This document shows positions 9,002 to 18,372 of a DNA stretch of 64,000 nucleotides, one piece after another. Origin of the DNA: VAZQ01 sp045811525 (GTDB lineage Bacteria; Pseudomonadota; Alphaproteobacteria; Rhizobiales; Xanthobacteraceae). Each line of letters begins with the position of its first letter. The stretch's first letter is position 1. The notes under the pieces were generated by a model that saw nothing but the letters and a program-made list of their open reading frames with translations, had not been told where the DNA came from and made no database searches. The stretch is taken from contig JBJMTV010000003.1 of assembly GCA_045811525.1 (NCBI GenBank), forward strand, positions 62,001 to 126,000. The letters are read 5' to 3'. A program made the position numbers and the translations under genes.

Positions 9002-9999
9002 TAGTGCTTCTTGTACAGAAAAGAAAATCGGCGCGAGCTGAGGACCCCGACGAGCCCGTCCGGCGCGTAGCGGACGGTGACAATCAAGACAATTCCAAGG
9101 GCAAATAGCCAGTGAAACGGGCTCACCGAAGCGGCGCGGTCGGCGAGAATGACGAATACGGTAGCGCCCACAATTGCGCCGTAGAGTGATCCCGTTCCCC
9201 CCAGGATCAGCATGATGAGCACGTTGCCGGAAAGAACAAAGGAGAAGGCATCAAGTCCAACGAGCTGGGTCACCTGCGCTGTCAATCCGCCAGCGGCGCC
9301 GGCAACGAGCCCGGAAATGCCATAGAGCAGCACGAGATATTTTGTGACCGGCACGCCCAAAAGGCGCATGCGAGCCGGGTTCTCTCGCATGCCACGGACA
9401 ATCAGACCAAAGGGCGAGTTGACCACGATCTTGCAGAGGACGAAAGCAGCCGCCATCACTCCGGCGCTGTACCAGTAGGCAACATGACCCCAAAGGTCGA
9501 ACTCAAAGCGTCCAAGCAGGGGCGCGATTTGCAAACCGTACAAGCCGTCCGCACCCCCGGTGAGCGCTTGCCAACTGTTCGCCAATTCCAGAAGCATGGT
9601 GGAAACCGCGAGCGTGAGCATCACGAGCGTGATGCCGCGACTGCGCAGCACGATAGGGCCGGTCAATAAGGCTGTAAGGGCCCCTGCGCCGCACGCGACA
9701 GCGAAGCCCATGAGGGGCTCGCCACTGACGTGCTTGGCGAACAGCCCCGCGGCATAGGCTCCCATGCCGAACAAAGCCGCGTGGCCCAAGGTTGGAATAC
9801 CGCCATAACCCAGCACCAGGTCCAGCGACAAGGCAAAGACGATCATGATGATCACTTGGCTGCCGAGCGCGAGGTAGTCGCCAGCGAGCAGGTACGCGGC
9901 GAGCACGCCGACAAAGGGCAACAGGTCGTTCCACGAATAGGGATGCCGGTAGAAGGCCTCGCGCACCTGTTGCGCTGGGTTGCTGTCCTTCTTGATCAT
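9001..9999 (-). CDS. Branched-chain amino acid-type ABC transporter permease, LivM-like
   Basis: The 332-residue membrane protein has about 10 hydrophobic segments. It contains the LivM motifs YGGIPTLGHAALFGMGAYAAG and LILGGTGSLYGAIVGA, the latter being the conserved cytoplasmic loop that docks the ATPases. Its start overlaps the stop of the LivH-like gene by four bases (9996-9999). The N-terminal ~30 residues are soluble. With LivH it forms the inner-membrane channel. Confidence 0.92.
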   Translation of the reverse strand: MIKKDSNPAQQVREAFYRHPYSWNDLLPFVGVLAAYLLAGDYLALGSQVIIMIVFALSLDLVLGYGGIPTLGHAALFGMGAYAAGLFAKHVSGEPLMGFAVACGAGALTALLTGPIVLRSRGITLVMLTLAVSTMLLELANSWQALTGGADGLYGLQIAPLLGRFEFDLWGHVAYWYSAGVMAAAFVLCKIVVNSPFGLIVRGMRENPARMRLLGVPVTKYLVLLYGISGLVAGAAGGLTAQVTQLVGLDAFSFVLSGNVLIMLILGGTGSLYGAIVGATVFVILADRAASVSPFHWLFALGIVLIVTVRYAPDGLVGVLSSRRFSFLYKKH

Positions 10000-10865
10000 G
10001 ACCGGGCGAAGAGCCCATCCGGACGCAGCAACAGAGACAGGACGACAGCCAGATAGATCACGAATGCACCGAGCGCAGGCGCGTAATAGCGTCCGAATGT
10101 ATCAACCACGCCGAGCATTAGTGCTGCAAAGAATGAGCCTTTCAGGCTGCCGAGCCCGCCCACAGCGACCACCATCAGCACCGGGACGAGAAAGCGCAAC
10201 GCGTACCAGGGCTCCAATGGAAGCAGCTGGCCGCCGATGATCCCGCCCAGCGCGGCAAGTGCGCATCCGCCAACGAAAGCACAGGCAAACACCTGCGGCA
10301 CATTGATCCCCACGCAGCGAGCCATGCTTGCATTGTCGACGGCTGCACGGAGCTTCGCGCCGACGACGGTCAGCTCGAGCACGAGCCACAAGAGTGCCGC
10401 TACGGTCACACTGACCCCAATCAAGAAGGCGCGATAGACGGAAACGGAGATGGGTCCCGCGTACCACGCCCCACTCAACCATTCAGGGAGCGGCAAGGCG
10501 TGAGTGCTCGAGCCGAACACGAGGTTCACGCTCGCGACCATCACGAAGGCCAGACCGATGGTCATCAGCATTTGCCCGAGTTCGCCGGTCGCATAGATCC
10601 AACGATAGAGCGTGCGTTCGAGAACGGCCCCGGCCGCGGCGCTGAACGCTGTCCCGGCGACAAGAGCCGCAAGAAAGCTCACTCCCCAGCGTTGAACGAG
10701 CGCGAGGGCAGCGTAGCCGCCAATCATCGCAAATCCGCAATGCGCCAGGTTGACAACGCGCATGATGCCGAGCGTAACGGTAAGCCCCGCAGAAATCAGG
10801 AACAGGACCATCCCATAGGCAATGCCGTCGATGAGGAGGCTGCCAGTGCTCGCCAGGAAGCTCAT
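9996..10865 (-). CDS. Branched-chain amino acid-type ABC transporter permease, LivH-like
   Basis: The 289-residue membrane protein has about eight hydrophobic segments and the LivH motifs: an N-terminal GIAYGMVLFLISAGLTVTLGIM and the C-terminal docking loop VAVGGLGSLKGSFFAALMLG. The start lies at a hydrophobic N-terminus that fits the family. It is separated from the upstream hydrolase gene by only 55 bases, so the whole group is probably one operon. Confidence 0.92.
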   Translation of the reverse strand: MSFLASTGSLLIDGIAYGMVLFLISAGLTVTLGIMRVVNLAHCGFAMIGGYAALALVQRWGVSFLAALVAGTAFSAAAGAVLERTLYRWIYATGELGQMLMTIGLAFVMVASVNLVFGSSTHALPLPEWLSGAWYAGPISVSVYRAFLIGVSVTVAALLWLVLELTVVGAKLRAAVDNASMARCVGINVPQVFACAFVGGCALAALGGIIGGQLLPLEPWYALRFLVPVLMVVAVGGLGSLKGSFFAALMLGVVDTFGRYYAPALGAFVIYLAVVLSLLLRPDGLFARS

Positions 10866-10920
10866 GGCTGCGCTTGGATTGACGTATGGAAGCCCTTCAC
10901 GAGGTCGCGGCGACGGTTGA

Positions 10921-11613
10921 TCAAGCCGCCTGCCGTGCTGCCAGCCGCTGGAGGATCATGTCCGTCGGCATGATGTCGCCGAAGGACAAATAGAACGCAG
11001 TAAGCGAGTTGTTGTGGTCCTGGTCCGATAAGGCTGCGTTTGCGTCAGTGACCATGATCGTCCGGAAGTTCATCATCATTGCATCGCGTGCAGTGGACTC
11101 GCAGCAAACGTTGGTTACTGTCCCGGTGACAAGAAGGGTATCGACACTGCGGCTGCGGAGCATGGGAGCGAGCTCGGAGGAGCCTTCGACGAAGGCGCTG
11201 TACTTCGTCTTGCTGACGGTCAGATCCCCGGGCCGCACATCGAGACCGCTCCAGAGCTGGTGTCCGATGCTTCCTTCTGCCAAGCCGGCAAGCCGTTTTG
11301 GCGTGCGTTCTCCGCCCACAAGCTCGAAGAACACTGACCAGTCCTGCAGAGACTTCTCGCTCCATGTGGTGATCACCCACACCACGGTTCCGCCGGCGTT
11401 GCGCAGGCCTGCGGCAAGCCGATTGATGTTAGGGACGATGTTCACCGCCTGCTCACACAGGAGAAACGCAGTTCCTGGAAGCATGAAGCCATTCTGCATA
11501 TCGATGACGAGCAGAGCGGCACGTTGCGGGTCAAAATTGTCATAGACATGCTCGCGCCCACGATGGCGGATAACGCGATCGACCACGGCGCGCGGGATGT
11601 CGATGTTGTGCAT
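10921..11613 (-). CDS. Isochorismatase-family cysteine hydrolase within the Liv-type operon
   Basis: The product (about 230 residues) has the catalytic triad positions of this family: Asp in LLVIDMQNGF, Lys in SKTKYSAF, and Cys in TGTVTNVCCESTARDA. The preceding cis-peptide region is also typical. I use the ATG at 11613, which has GGAG seven bases upstream; an upstream TTG at 11637 would add eight residues. Family members hydrolyse amides, N-carbamoyl compounds, ureidoacrylate or isochorismate. Lying between the binding-protein gene and the permease genes, it probably acts on the imported compound, so the importer may carry an amide or carbamoyl compound rather than a branched-chain amino acid. 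That is inference. Confidence 0.88.
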   Translation of the reverse strand: MHNIDIPRAVVDRVIRHRGREHVYDNFDPQRAALLVIDMQNGFMLPGTAFLLCEQAVNIVPNINRLAAGLRNAGGTVVWVITTWSEKSLQDWSVFFELVGGERTPKRLAGLAEGSIGHQLWSGLDVRPGDLTVSKTKYSAFVEGSSELAPMLRSRSVDTLLVTGTVTNVCCESTARDAMMMNFRTIMVTDANAALSDQDHNNSLTAFYLSFGDIMPTDMILQRLAARQAA

Positions 11614-11696
11614 GCTAGCTCCGTGGCTGTGCGGCAACGCGCAGTTGGCGAAACTCAGTGCCCCTCGTCACGTTTGTGGCCACTTGGCAAGCTCAC

Positions 11697-12878
11697 TCAC
11701 TTGCCTTTTTTCTGCAGCTCGTGCCAAGGCTCCCTCTGCGCCTCATAAGTGTGGATCGTCTTGTTGTATAGGCGGCCATTCTCTTTCACGACCTGGCGAA
11801 TGTAGACGTTCTGGATAGGCTCGCGGGTTTCCGGATCAATCGTCACGGGCCCGCGCGGGCTTTGCCAGCTGAAGCCCTTAATCGCGGCGATTGCGGCATC
11901 GCCCTGCGGCTTGCCATCCGTGGCCTTGAGCATTTCGGAAATGATACGCATGCCGTCATAGGCCACCGTAGTAATGATGCTCGGCAGCTGGTCGGCGCCG
12001 TACCTCGCCTGGTAGGCCTTGACGAACGCGGCGTTGACCGGGTTTTCGATGTAAGGACCGTAGACTTCTGCGGTAATCACACCGACCGCTGCATCGCCGA
12101 TCGCCGGCAAGTCGAACTCCACGGTCTCGGACTGGCCGAGCAGCTTGATGCCCGCCGCCAGCAACCCGCGATCGGTGTAGGCCTTCGTGAAAGCGACCGA
12201 GATCGGGCCGAGCGGCATGAATACGAATGTGCACTCGGGGGCGGCATCGCGGATACGCTGCAGATAAGGGGAGAAGTCGGTCGCCTCCAAAGGCACGCGT
12301 ATCTCACTGATGATCTCGCCGCCAGCCTGGGTGAAACCCGCCTTGATTGCCTCGAGGGAGTCGTGCCCGGGCGCATAGTCCGCCGCGATGCTGACGCAGC
12401 GCTTGAGACCGTTCTGCCCCGCCCAAATTCCCAACGGATAGTAGTGAACCCATTGCGTGAAGCCCACGCGAACGAAATACGGTGAGCGGTCGGTGACGTG
12501 CGCCGTGCCAGTATTGAAGATCACGAACGGGATCTTCGCCTGATTGATGACGTCGGTGACCGCAAGCACGTTGGGCGTCAGCTCGTGACCGCCGAGCACG
12601 GCCACCTTGTCACGCACCACAAGCTCCTGGGCGAGCTGTTTCGATCGCGCAGGGTTCGGTCCGCCCACATCGCGGTAAATGATCTCGAGCTTGCGCCCGA
12701 TGCTGCTCCCATGGTCGGCCAAAAACAGGTCAATGCCTTCGCGGTACTGCTTCCCCCAGACGCTGAATGGGCCCGTGATCGAGGCAGTGATCCCGACCCG
12801 CGCGTCCTGCGCGCAGGCGCCGGAGCCGAGCAGGCCTAAGCTGATCCCAGCGATAGACCCGATGACTCTACCTCGCAT
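11697..12878 (-). CDS. Liv-type ABC transporter periplasmic substrate-binding protein
   Basis: The 393-residue protein has a signal peptide (MRGRVIGSIAGISLGLLGSGACA, cleavage near residue 23) and the type I periplasmic-binding fold of the LivK/AmiC group: VGITASITGPFSVWGKQYREG, the VAVLGGHELTPNVLAV segment and KLLGQSETVE. An excellent ribosome site, AGGAGG, lies upstream of the ATG at 12878. It is the first gene of the operon continuing to the LivF-like gene. The ligand is unknown. Confidence 0.9.
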   Translation of the reverse strand: MRGRVIGSIAGISLGLLGSGACAQDARVGITASITGPFSVWGKQYREGIDLFLADHGSSIGRKLEIIYRDVGGPNPARSKQLAQELVVRDKVAVLGGHELTPNVLAVTDVINQAKIPFVIFNTGTAHVTDRSPYFVRVGFTQWVHYYPLGIWAGQNGLKRCVSIAADYAPGHDSLEAIKAGFTQAGGEIISEIRVPLEATDFSPYLQRIRDAAPECTFVFMPLGPISVAFTKAYTDRGLLAAGIKLLGQSETVEFDLPAIGDAAVGVITAEVYGPYIENPVNAAFVKAYQARYGADQLPSIITTVAYDGMRIISEMLKATDGKPQGDAAIAAIKGFSWQSPRGPVTIDPETREPIQNVYIRQVVKENGRLYNKTIHTYEAQREPWHELQKKGK

Positions 12879-12996
12879 GAGTTTCCTCCTGCTCTGTGCC
12901 GGTTAGATTAAACACCGCTTTTTCCGTCCCGAGGCTAAGATGGCGGCCATGCTCCCGGCAAGGCCTGCTGCCTCTGCGCTGCCTCTTTGGCCACTG

Positions 12997-13788
12997 TCAG
13001 GCGGCAGTAATTCCGCCGTCCTGGGTGAAGACTTGGCCTGTCACATAGCGCGACGCATCGCTAGCCAGATAGATGACGAGGCCGGAAAGGTCTTCCGGGG
13101 TGCCGAAGCGACGCATGGGAATTGAGCTGTGCGCGAAGGATTCGAATTGGGCAAGCTCGTCCGCGGTGGCCACGGCCCTGCGTGCCTTGCCCAGATTGGT
13201 CCCGAAGTGCCATCCGGGAGCGATGGCGTTGGCACGCAGACCTTCCGCGGCATACTCGACGGCGAGCTGCCTGGTGAAGCCGATCACCCCCGCTTTGGTT
13301 GTGCCATATTGAATCGCGGTCACGGGAAAACCAGGGTAGGCGCCCACCAGACCAAGATAGGAGGAAAGATTGATGACCGAGGCGGCCGAACTTACGAGAA
13401 GCAGGGGCAGGCTGGCCCGCGTGCACAGGAACAGCCCACGCAGATTGATGGCATTCACCCGGTCCCATTCGGTCACAGGAACATCGAGGAGCCGCTGCGG
13501 AAGGGACGCCACGCCCGCGTTGTTGATGAGAATATCGAGTCTCGGCGTGTGCTGACGGATATTCTGCGCCAGCTGTTCAACGGAGGGCTCGTCCGCTACG
13601 TCGACGCATACGGCGATTCCCTTGCGTCCGGTTTTGCAAATGGCACCTGCGGTTTCCTCCGCCGCATCGGCATCGATGTCGGCGCACAGGACCGTCGCGC
13701 CTTGCCCGGCGAGTGCGTTGGCGAAGCTGCGTCCCAGGCCGGCGCCTGCGCCGGTGATGAGAGCCACGCGGCCATCGAGGCGAAACAT
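12997..13788 (-). CDS. SDR-family NAD(P)-dependent oxidoreductase
   Basis: This 263-residue dehydrogenase shows the classical SDR plan: cofactor motif TGAGAGLGRSFA, NNAGVA, active-site Ser about 140-145, catalytic YGTTK, and C-terminal VTGQVFTQDGG. A conserved Asp after the second strand (CADIDA) favours NAD over NADP. The catalytic Ser region reads INLSSYLG. It precedes the Liv-type operon on the same strand (118-base gap) and follows the aldolase gene, so it may oxidise a hydroxy intermediate of the same degradation route. The substrate is unknown. Confidence 0.9.
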   Translation of the reverse strand: MFRLDGRVALITGAGAGLGRSFANALAGQGATVLCADIDADAAEETAGAICKTGRKGIAVCVDVADEPSVEQLAQNIRQHTPRLDILINNAGVASLPQRLLDVPVTEWDRVNAINLRGLFLCTRASLPLLLVSSAASVINLSSYLGLVGAYPGFPVTAIQYGTTKAGVIGFTRQLAVEYAAEGLRANAIAPGWHFGTNLGKARRAVATADELAQFESFAHSSIPMRRFGTPEDLSGLVIYLASDASRYVTGQVFTQDGGITAA

Positions 13789-13872
13789 TGGGCGGCCTTT
13801 CAGAGCACAATTACACTAGATCGGTTCGCTTCGGCAGCCTTCGACGTCCCCATTAAACCAGAACTGACGTCA

Positions 13873-14652
13873 TCAGGAGCCCGGCAAACCGCCTTTCAGT
13901 GCGGCTCTTCGCTCGAGCAGCTGTGATAAGCCTGCCATGCGGGCGTCGTACTCAAATCCGCGCATCAACCCCGGAGAGTCGTCATCGCTGAGTGACGCGC
14001 GGCGCGCGTTGATCTCACCGGGCGTAAGCTCATTGATTGTGCCGAATCGCATCGCCTCGAGCTGCGCCCCTGCATTGTCCATGAGCGCCTTACATACGCG
14101 GATGAGTTGGCTCGCCGAGCGGGCTGCTGCGACAAAACCGTGCCCACGCAACAGGACGACGCGGCCGTCGGCACCCAGCGCATTTGCCAGGTCAGCCCCT
14201 TGCTCCATGTTCACGATCAACATGTCCGTGCTGTCCCCGAACCGATGGCGAATATCCCAGACCGGCACGTGCGCGCCAATCTCGTCGGCCGTCATGAACA
14301 CCGGTCGCATGACCAGATTTGTCACCGTGAAAGGGATCAATACACGCGCGTGCCCATGCACCACGGCATGCGCATCGGCGCGAGACGCGTAGATGCCCGC
14401 GTGGATGAAGCGCTCCAGGTAAGGCGATCGGGAATCCTTGCCGACGACCTCTCCACGCAGATCGAATTCCATGATGTCGGCTGCCTCGACATGCTCCGGG
14501 CTGCGTGAGCAGGAGAGAAGGAAGCGGCCGTTGTCCGTCGGGTGACGCACGCTGACGTGCCCGTAGGCATCAACAGCCCCGAGGCGCGCCAGCACGCGAT
14601 TGGCAATGATGAGGTCAATGACTGCCAGTTCTAGGGCGCGGTTTGAGCTCAT
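13873..14652 (-). CDS. Class II aldolase/adducin-family protein
   Basis: The ATG at 14652 is preferred, with AGGTGG upstream, giving about 259 residues. Class II aldolase features are visible: GHVSVRHP near the N-terminus, the zinc-ligand pair in HAVVHGHARVL, and LLRGHGFVAAARS. The family includes fuculose-phosphate aldolase and ribulose-phosphate epimerase homologues, and also decarboxylases and dehydratases of small acids. It lies upstream of an SDR on the same strand and divergent from a second SDR, which suggests a route of oxidation and C-C cleavage. The exact substrate cannot be read from the sequence. Confidence 0.87.
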   Translation of the reverse strand: MSSNRALELAVIDLIIANRVLARLGAVDAYGHVSVRHPTDNGRFLLSCSRSPEHVEAADIMEFDLRGEVVGKDSRSPYLERFIHAGIYASRADAHAVVHGHARVLIPFTVTNLVMRPVFMTADEIGAHVPVWDIRHRFGDSTDMLIVNMEQGADLANALGADGRVVLLRGHGFVAAARSASQLIRVCKALMDNAGAQLEAMRFGTINELTPGEINARRASLSDDDSPGLMRGFEYDARMAGLSQLLERRAALKGGLPGS

Positions 14653-14811
14653 ATTAAGCCACCTGCAGTTCAATCCGTAACGACATGAGCCTCAACCAGT
14701 GGGGCTCGGGGCACCTCATGCGATGGGCGTAGTAGTAGTCGTCGAGGATGATTTGTGCGAGGACAGAGTCACAGCGGTATGCCGGCTCGCACTGGAGGAG
14801 CGCAAGCGCCG

Positions 14812-15582
14812 ATGGCAGCTCAACCTCACAGCGGAAAGGTCGCCCTGGTCACGGGCGGTGCAATGGGCATCGGCCGGGCCATCGCCTTGCGTTTGGCGCA
14901 AGATGGGGCCGACATCGTGATTGCAGATCGGCAGCCGGCCGAAGGGCTTGTAGCCGAGCTCAACGGGCTTGGTCGCAAGGTTCTCACAGTGCGATGCGAT
15001 GTCTCGTCGCCGACCGATGTGGCGCATCTGCGCGAGCGCTTTTTTCACGAGTTCGAGGCTTGTGGGATCCTGGTCAACAATGCCGGCATCTATGCGACGC
15101 GGCCGTTCGAGAAGATCACCTATGATGAGTGGAGACGCACGCTGGCAATCAATCTCGATGCAATGTTCCTCGTCACCCAGGCGCTGATCTCTGCCATGCG
15201 AAAAGCCGGCTGGGGCCGGATCATCAATATCGCCTCCAACACACTCGGTTCGGTCGTTCCCTACCATGCCGATTACATTGCGAGCAAAGGAGGCGTGATC
15301 GGGCTTACTCGAGCGCTCGCCAGTGAGTTCGGGGTGGACGGCATAACCGTGAACGCCATTGCGCCAGGGCTCACGCGCACTCCTGGAACGTCAAGTCCGA
15401 CGTTTCGTCCGCGTGGTGTGCCAGCCGATGAGGCTTTCGCCGCCATGGCCTCTGCTCAAGCCATCAAGCGCACCCAGATGCCGACAGACCTCGCCGGCGT
15501 GGCTTCTTTCCTCGCCAGCGACGATGCCGGGTTCATGTCCGGACAGACTCTCTACGTAGACGGCGGTCTGGTGCGGGCCTGA
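14812..15582 (+). CDS. SDR-family oxidoreductase
   Basis: I place the start at the ATG at 14812, with TGGAGGAG about 11 bases upstream, rather than at 14755. The product (256 residues) has cofactor motif TGGAMGIGRAIAL, IADRQ, NNAGIY, catalytic Ser in IINIASNT, YxxSK-type YIASKGG, and SGQTLYVDGG. Note that the catalytic tyrosine is in HADYIASKGG, which fits the YxxxK motif as Y-I-A-S-K. It is transcribed away from the aldolase gene and leads into two Bug-protein genes, so it may start a small operon. Confidence 0.9.
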   Translation: MAAQPHSGKVALVTGGAMGIGRAIALRLAQDGADIVIADRQPAEGLVAELNGLGRKVLTVRCDVSSPTDVAHLRERFFHEFEACGILVNNAGIYATRPFEKITYDEWRRTLAINLDAMFLVTQALISAMRKAGWGRIINIASNTLGSVVPYHADYIASKGGVIGLTRALASEFGVDGITVNAIAPGLTRTPGTSSPTFRPRGVPADEAFAAMASAQAIKRTQMPTDLAGVASFLASDDAGFMSGQTLYVDGGLVRA

Positions 15583-15612
15583 AATCACCTACGATGCTTG
15601 CCGGAGGAGGCA

Positions 15613-16578
15613 ATGACTCGCTTGCTCGTTGTGGCGCTCGGACTGGCGGCAATGATCGCCGGTACACGGGCGGATGATTTTCCCTCTCGCACTGTCTCCA
15701 TTGTCGTGCCGTACGCGGCCGGCGGAGCCATGGATGCAGTGGGGCGCATTGTTGCCGATACGCTGGGTAGGCAGCTCCGTGTGGCGACGGTTGTCGATAA
15801 TCGCGCCGGCGGCAGCGGCATTCCTGGAATGCGCTATGTCGCAGGAGCGCCCGGTGATGGACATGTGCTGATGATCTCGTCGGAGGTCGGCCAGGCAATT
15901 CAGCCGGCCATCGATCCTGCCTTCCCATTCGACAGTCTCAACACCTTCACGCCGATCGCGCTGGTTGGAACCTTCCCGCATTTCCTTGTGGCCCGTTCGA
16001 GCCTTGGCGTCAGCACCGTTGCGGAATATGTGGCATACGCCAAAGCCAATCCCGGCAAGCTCAATTTCGGCAGCAACGGGGTCGGTACCATCGCTCACGT
16101 CGGCATGGAGTTGTTCAAGAGGAAGGCGGGCATCGACGTGCCCAATGTCCCTTATCGCGGAGCGATGGCCGCTTTGACCGACCTCATCGCCGGTCGGGTT
16201 GATGCCAATATTCAAAGCCTGCCCAACCTTACCGGCCATCTCGACAATCCCGCTTTGAAGTTTCTCGCCATCCTCGACAAGGAGCGGGATAAGCGCTTTC
16301 CAGAAATACCAACCTTGCTCGAAAGCGGCTATCCGGACATGGTGTTTGTAAGCTGGACCGCTCTCTTCGGCCCGCCGAACATGCCCCCCGCCGTGGTGAA
16401 AGGGATTTCCGCAGCTGTCACTGAGGCGGTCAGGGTAGCCGAGGTCGCCGAACGGCTGCGCGCCGTCGGTTTCGATCCGGTCGGCCTCGATGCAGCCGGG
16501 TTGGATCAGTTTCAACGCTCCGTCGCTGAAAGCTGGAAGAGGATTGCGCAGGAAACCGGTATTCGACTGGAGCGCTAG
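15613..16578 (+). CDS. Tripartite tricarboxylate transporter substrate-binding protein (Bug family)
   Basis: The start at 15613 has GGAGGAGG directly upstream. The 321-residue product has a signal peptide (MTRLLVVALGLAAMIAGTRA) and Bug/TctC features: FPSRTVSIVVPYAAGGAMDA, the RIVADTLG segment, VVDNRAGGSG, and PFDSLNTFTPIALVG. Bug proteins bind carboxylates, nicotinate and similar small acids in the periplasm. No TctA/TctB membrane partners are present in the window, so it is an orphan binding protein that must share a permease or act as a sensor. It directly follows the SDR gene (30 bases) and is followed by a second Bug gene. Confidence 0.9.
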   Translation: MTRLLVVALGLAAMIAGTRADDFPSRTVSIVVPYAAGGAMDAVGRIVADTLGRQLRVATVVDNRAGGSGIPGMRYVAGAPGDGHVLMISSEVGQAIQPAIDPAFPFDSLNTFTPIALVGTFPHFLVARSSLGVSTVAEYVAYAKANPGKLNFGSNGVGTIAHVGMELFKRKAGIDVPNVPYRGAMAALTDLIAGRVDANIQSLPNLTGHLDNPALKFLAILDKERDKRFPEIPTLLESGYPDMVFVSWTALFGPPNMPPAVVKGISAAVTEAVRVAEVAERLRAVGFDPVGLDAAGLDQFQRSVAESWKRIAQETGIRLER

Positions 16579-16646
16579 ACATCAACGAGCGTTGCGTTCC
16601 CGTGTGAGCTTAGAGCGGATTTTCAGGTGATGGGAGGACGGCGCAA

Positions 16647-17639
16647 GTGTCGCTTCCGTTCGGCGTATCGATGACGCGGGCTCTGACCGCCTTCGTCATT
16701 GTTGCGCTGAGCGTCGTGTACGCGCGTGCGGAGACATATCCGACCCGGCCTGTGACTCTCGTGGTGCCGTTCGCTGCCGGCGGCTCATCTGATACCATCG
16801 GCCGCATCATGGCTGATGGTCTGCGCCTCGCGCTCGGCCAATCAGTCATCGTGGAAAATGTTGGCGGCGGGTCAGGCAATATCGGCGTTGCTCGCGTCGC
16901 CCGTGCGTCTCCTGATGGCTATACGCTCATCGTGGGAAGTTGGCCAACGCATGTGCTCAACGCGGCCATTCTCGCGCTGTCCTATGACCCGCTTGCCGAT
17001 TTCGCGCCGGTGTCGCTCATTGCGGCGCAGCCGCTCTTGATCATCGGCCGCAAGTCGCTGCCCGCGAACAGCCTGCAAGAGCTGATTGCCTGGCTCAAGG
17101 TGAACGGCGAGACGGCGACGCAGTCCACGGCCGGCTCCGGCGGCGCCTCGCATGTAGCCGGCATTCTCTTTCAGCGCGAGACCGGCACCCGATTCCAGTT
17201 CGTCCCCTATCGCGGCGGCGGACCCGCGATGCAGGATCTGCTCGCCGGCCAGATCGACATCATGATTGATCTCGCTGCCGGGGCGACGCCGCAGGTGCGC
17301 GCGGCTAATGTGAAAGCTTATGCCGTCACCGCGCGGAAACGCATCGATGCCGCCGCTGAAGTGCCGACCGTGGATGAGGCGGGGCTGCCCGGCTTCTACG
17401 TTGCATCCTGGCACGCGCTCTGGGCACCAAAGAACACACCTGCGGCAGTGATTGCGACACTCAGTAGGGCGGTACGCAGCGCGCTTGCCGATCCCGTGGT
17501 ACGGAGGCGGCTCATCGACGTCGGCCAGGAAATTTATCCCGATGAGCAGCAGGGCCCGGAAGCGCTGAGCGCCTATCACGTCGCCGAGATAGAGAAATGG
17601 TGGCCGCTGATGAAAGCGGCCGATCTCAAGCCGCATTAG
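16647..17639 (+). CDS. Tripartite tricarboxylate transporter substrate-binding protein (Bug family), second in tandem
   Basis: The GTG at 16647 has GGGAGG a suitable distance upstream; an ATG at 16671 is the alternative. The 330-residue product has an exported N-terminus (hydrophobic, ending near YARAE) followed by YPTRPVTLVVPFAAGGSSDT, VIVENVGGGSGNIG and YDPLADFAPVSLIA, all Bug signatures. The sequence differs clearly from the preceding Bug gene, so it is not a recent duplicate. The two genes are 68 bases apart on one strand and probably co-transcribed. The ligand is unknown. Confidence 0.9.
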   Translation: MSLPFGVSMTRALTAFVIVALSVVYARAETYPTRPVTLVVPFAAGGSSDTIGRIMADGLRLALGQSVIVENVGGGSGNIGVARVARASPDGYTLIVGSWPTHVLNAAILALSYDPLADFAPVSLIAAQPLLIIGRKSLPANSLQELIAWLKVNGETATQSTAGSGGASHVAGILFQRETGTRFQFVPYRGGGPAMQDLLAGQIDIMIDLAAGATPQVRAANVKAYAVTARKRIDAAAEVPTVDEAGLPGFYVASWHALWAPKNTPAAVIATLSRAVRSALADPVVRRRLIDVGQEIYPDEQQGPEALSAYHVAEIEKWWPLMKAADLKPH

Positions 17640-17684
17640 GAGGGTGGCACCACTTTGGCGGACTGCGGGTTGGATACAGATGAG

Positions 17685-18371
17685 CTAATTGTCGAAGACC
17701 GCGACGGCGCGGATCGGTGATCCGGTGCCGCCACGCCATTTCAGCGGCAGGCCGATGAACCGGAACTCGCCTTGGCCGATCAGCGCTTCGAGGTTGCAGA
17801 GGCTTTCGATATGGGTGATGTCGAGCTCGAGGCAGGCCTTGTGCACAAGCGAGTTCACCACGCCCATTGGCCCGGGGCGCATCGAATCGATGCCGAAATG
17901 CACGATGCCCTGACGCGCGAGCCACTCGGTCGCGGCGACATTCACGCCGGCATTGTCAGTCGAATAGGCTGCGGTCGGGAACGTGCGCTCGTGATGACCG
18001 GTGCAGAGGAGCACCGTGCCCCTGGCGGGGATGGCGCAGCCCGACTTCTTCACCGCCGCCTCGAGGTCGGCGGGCGTGATCTCGGCCTTCGGCGCAATGT
18101 GGCGCAGGTCGATGCAGATGCCTTTGACGTAGCAATATTCGAGCGGGTACTCGTTGATGGGGATGCCGCTCATACCGAAATGGCGGGGCGCATCGATATG
18201 CGTACCGCCGTGGTCCGGCATGGAGAAGAACATGACCGAGTTACCCTGCACATTGCCTGACTCGGCGAACGATTCTTCGTGCGTCTTCCAGATGCCGTGA
18301 ATGATCGGGGGCTGGCCCGGATAGGCAGGGGTGCGGTGATAGAGCTCGCGACTAAGGTCGATAATTTTCAT
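17685..18371 (-). CDS. Cyclase-family metal-dependent hydrolase (kynurenine formamidase-like fold)
   Basis: Start chosen at the ATG at 18371 (MKIIDLSRELYHRTPAYPG), which matches the usual N-terminus of the family; an upstream ATG at 18404 is created by a tandem duplication. The 228-residue protein has the metal motif HGGTHIDAPRH (HxGTHxDxPxH), plus later LLCTGHHERTF and the conserved FGIDSMRPG region. Family members hydrolyse N-formylkynurenine or other amides and lactones and need a divalent metal. It sits convergent to the Bug pair and divergent from a third Bug gene, probably part of the same catabolic block. Confidence 0.9.
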   Translation of the reverse strand: MKIIDLSRELYHRTPAYPGQPPIIHGIWKTHEESFAESGNVQGNSVMFFSMPDHGGTHIDAPRHFGMSGIPINEYPLEYCYVKGICIDLRHIAPKAEITPADLEAAVKKSGCAIPARGTVLLCTGHHERTFPTAAYSTDNAGVNVAATEWLARQGIVHFGIDSMRPGPMGVVNSLVHKACLELDITHIESLCNLEALIGQGEFRFIGLPLKWRGGTGSPIRAVAVFDN

Positions 18372-18372
18372 G

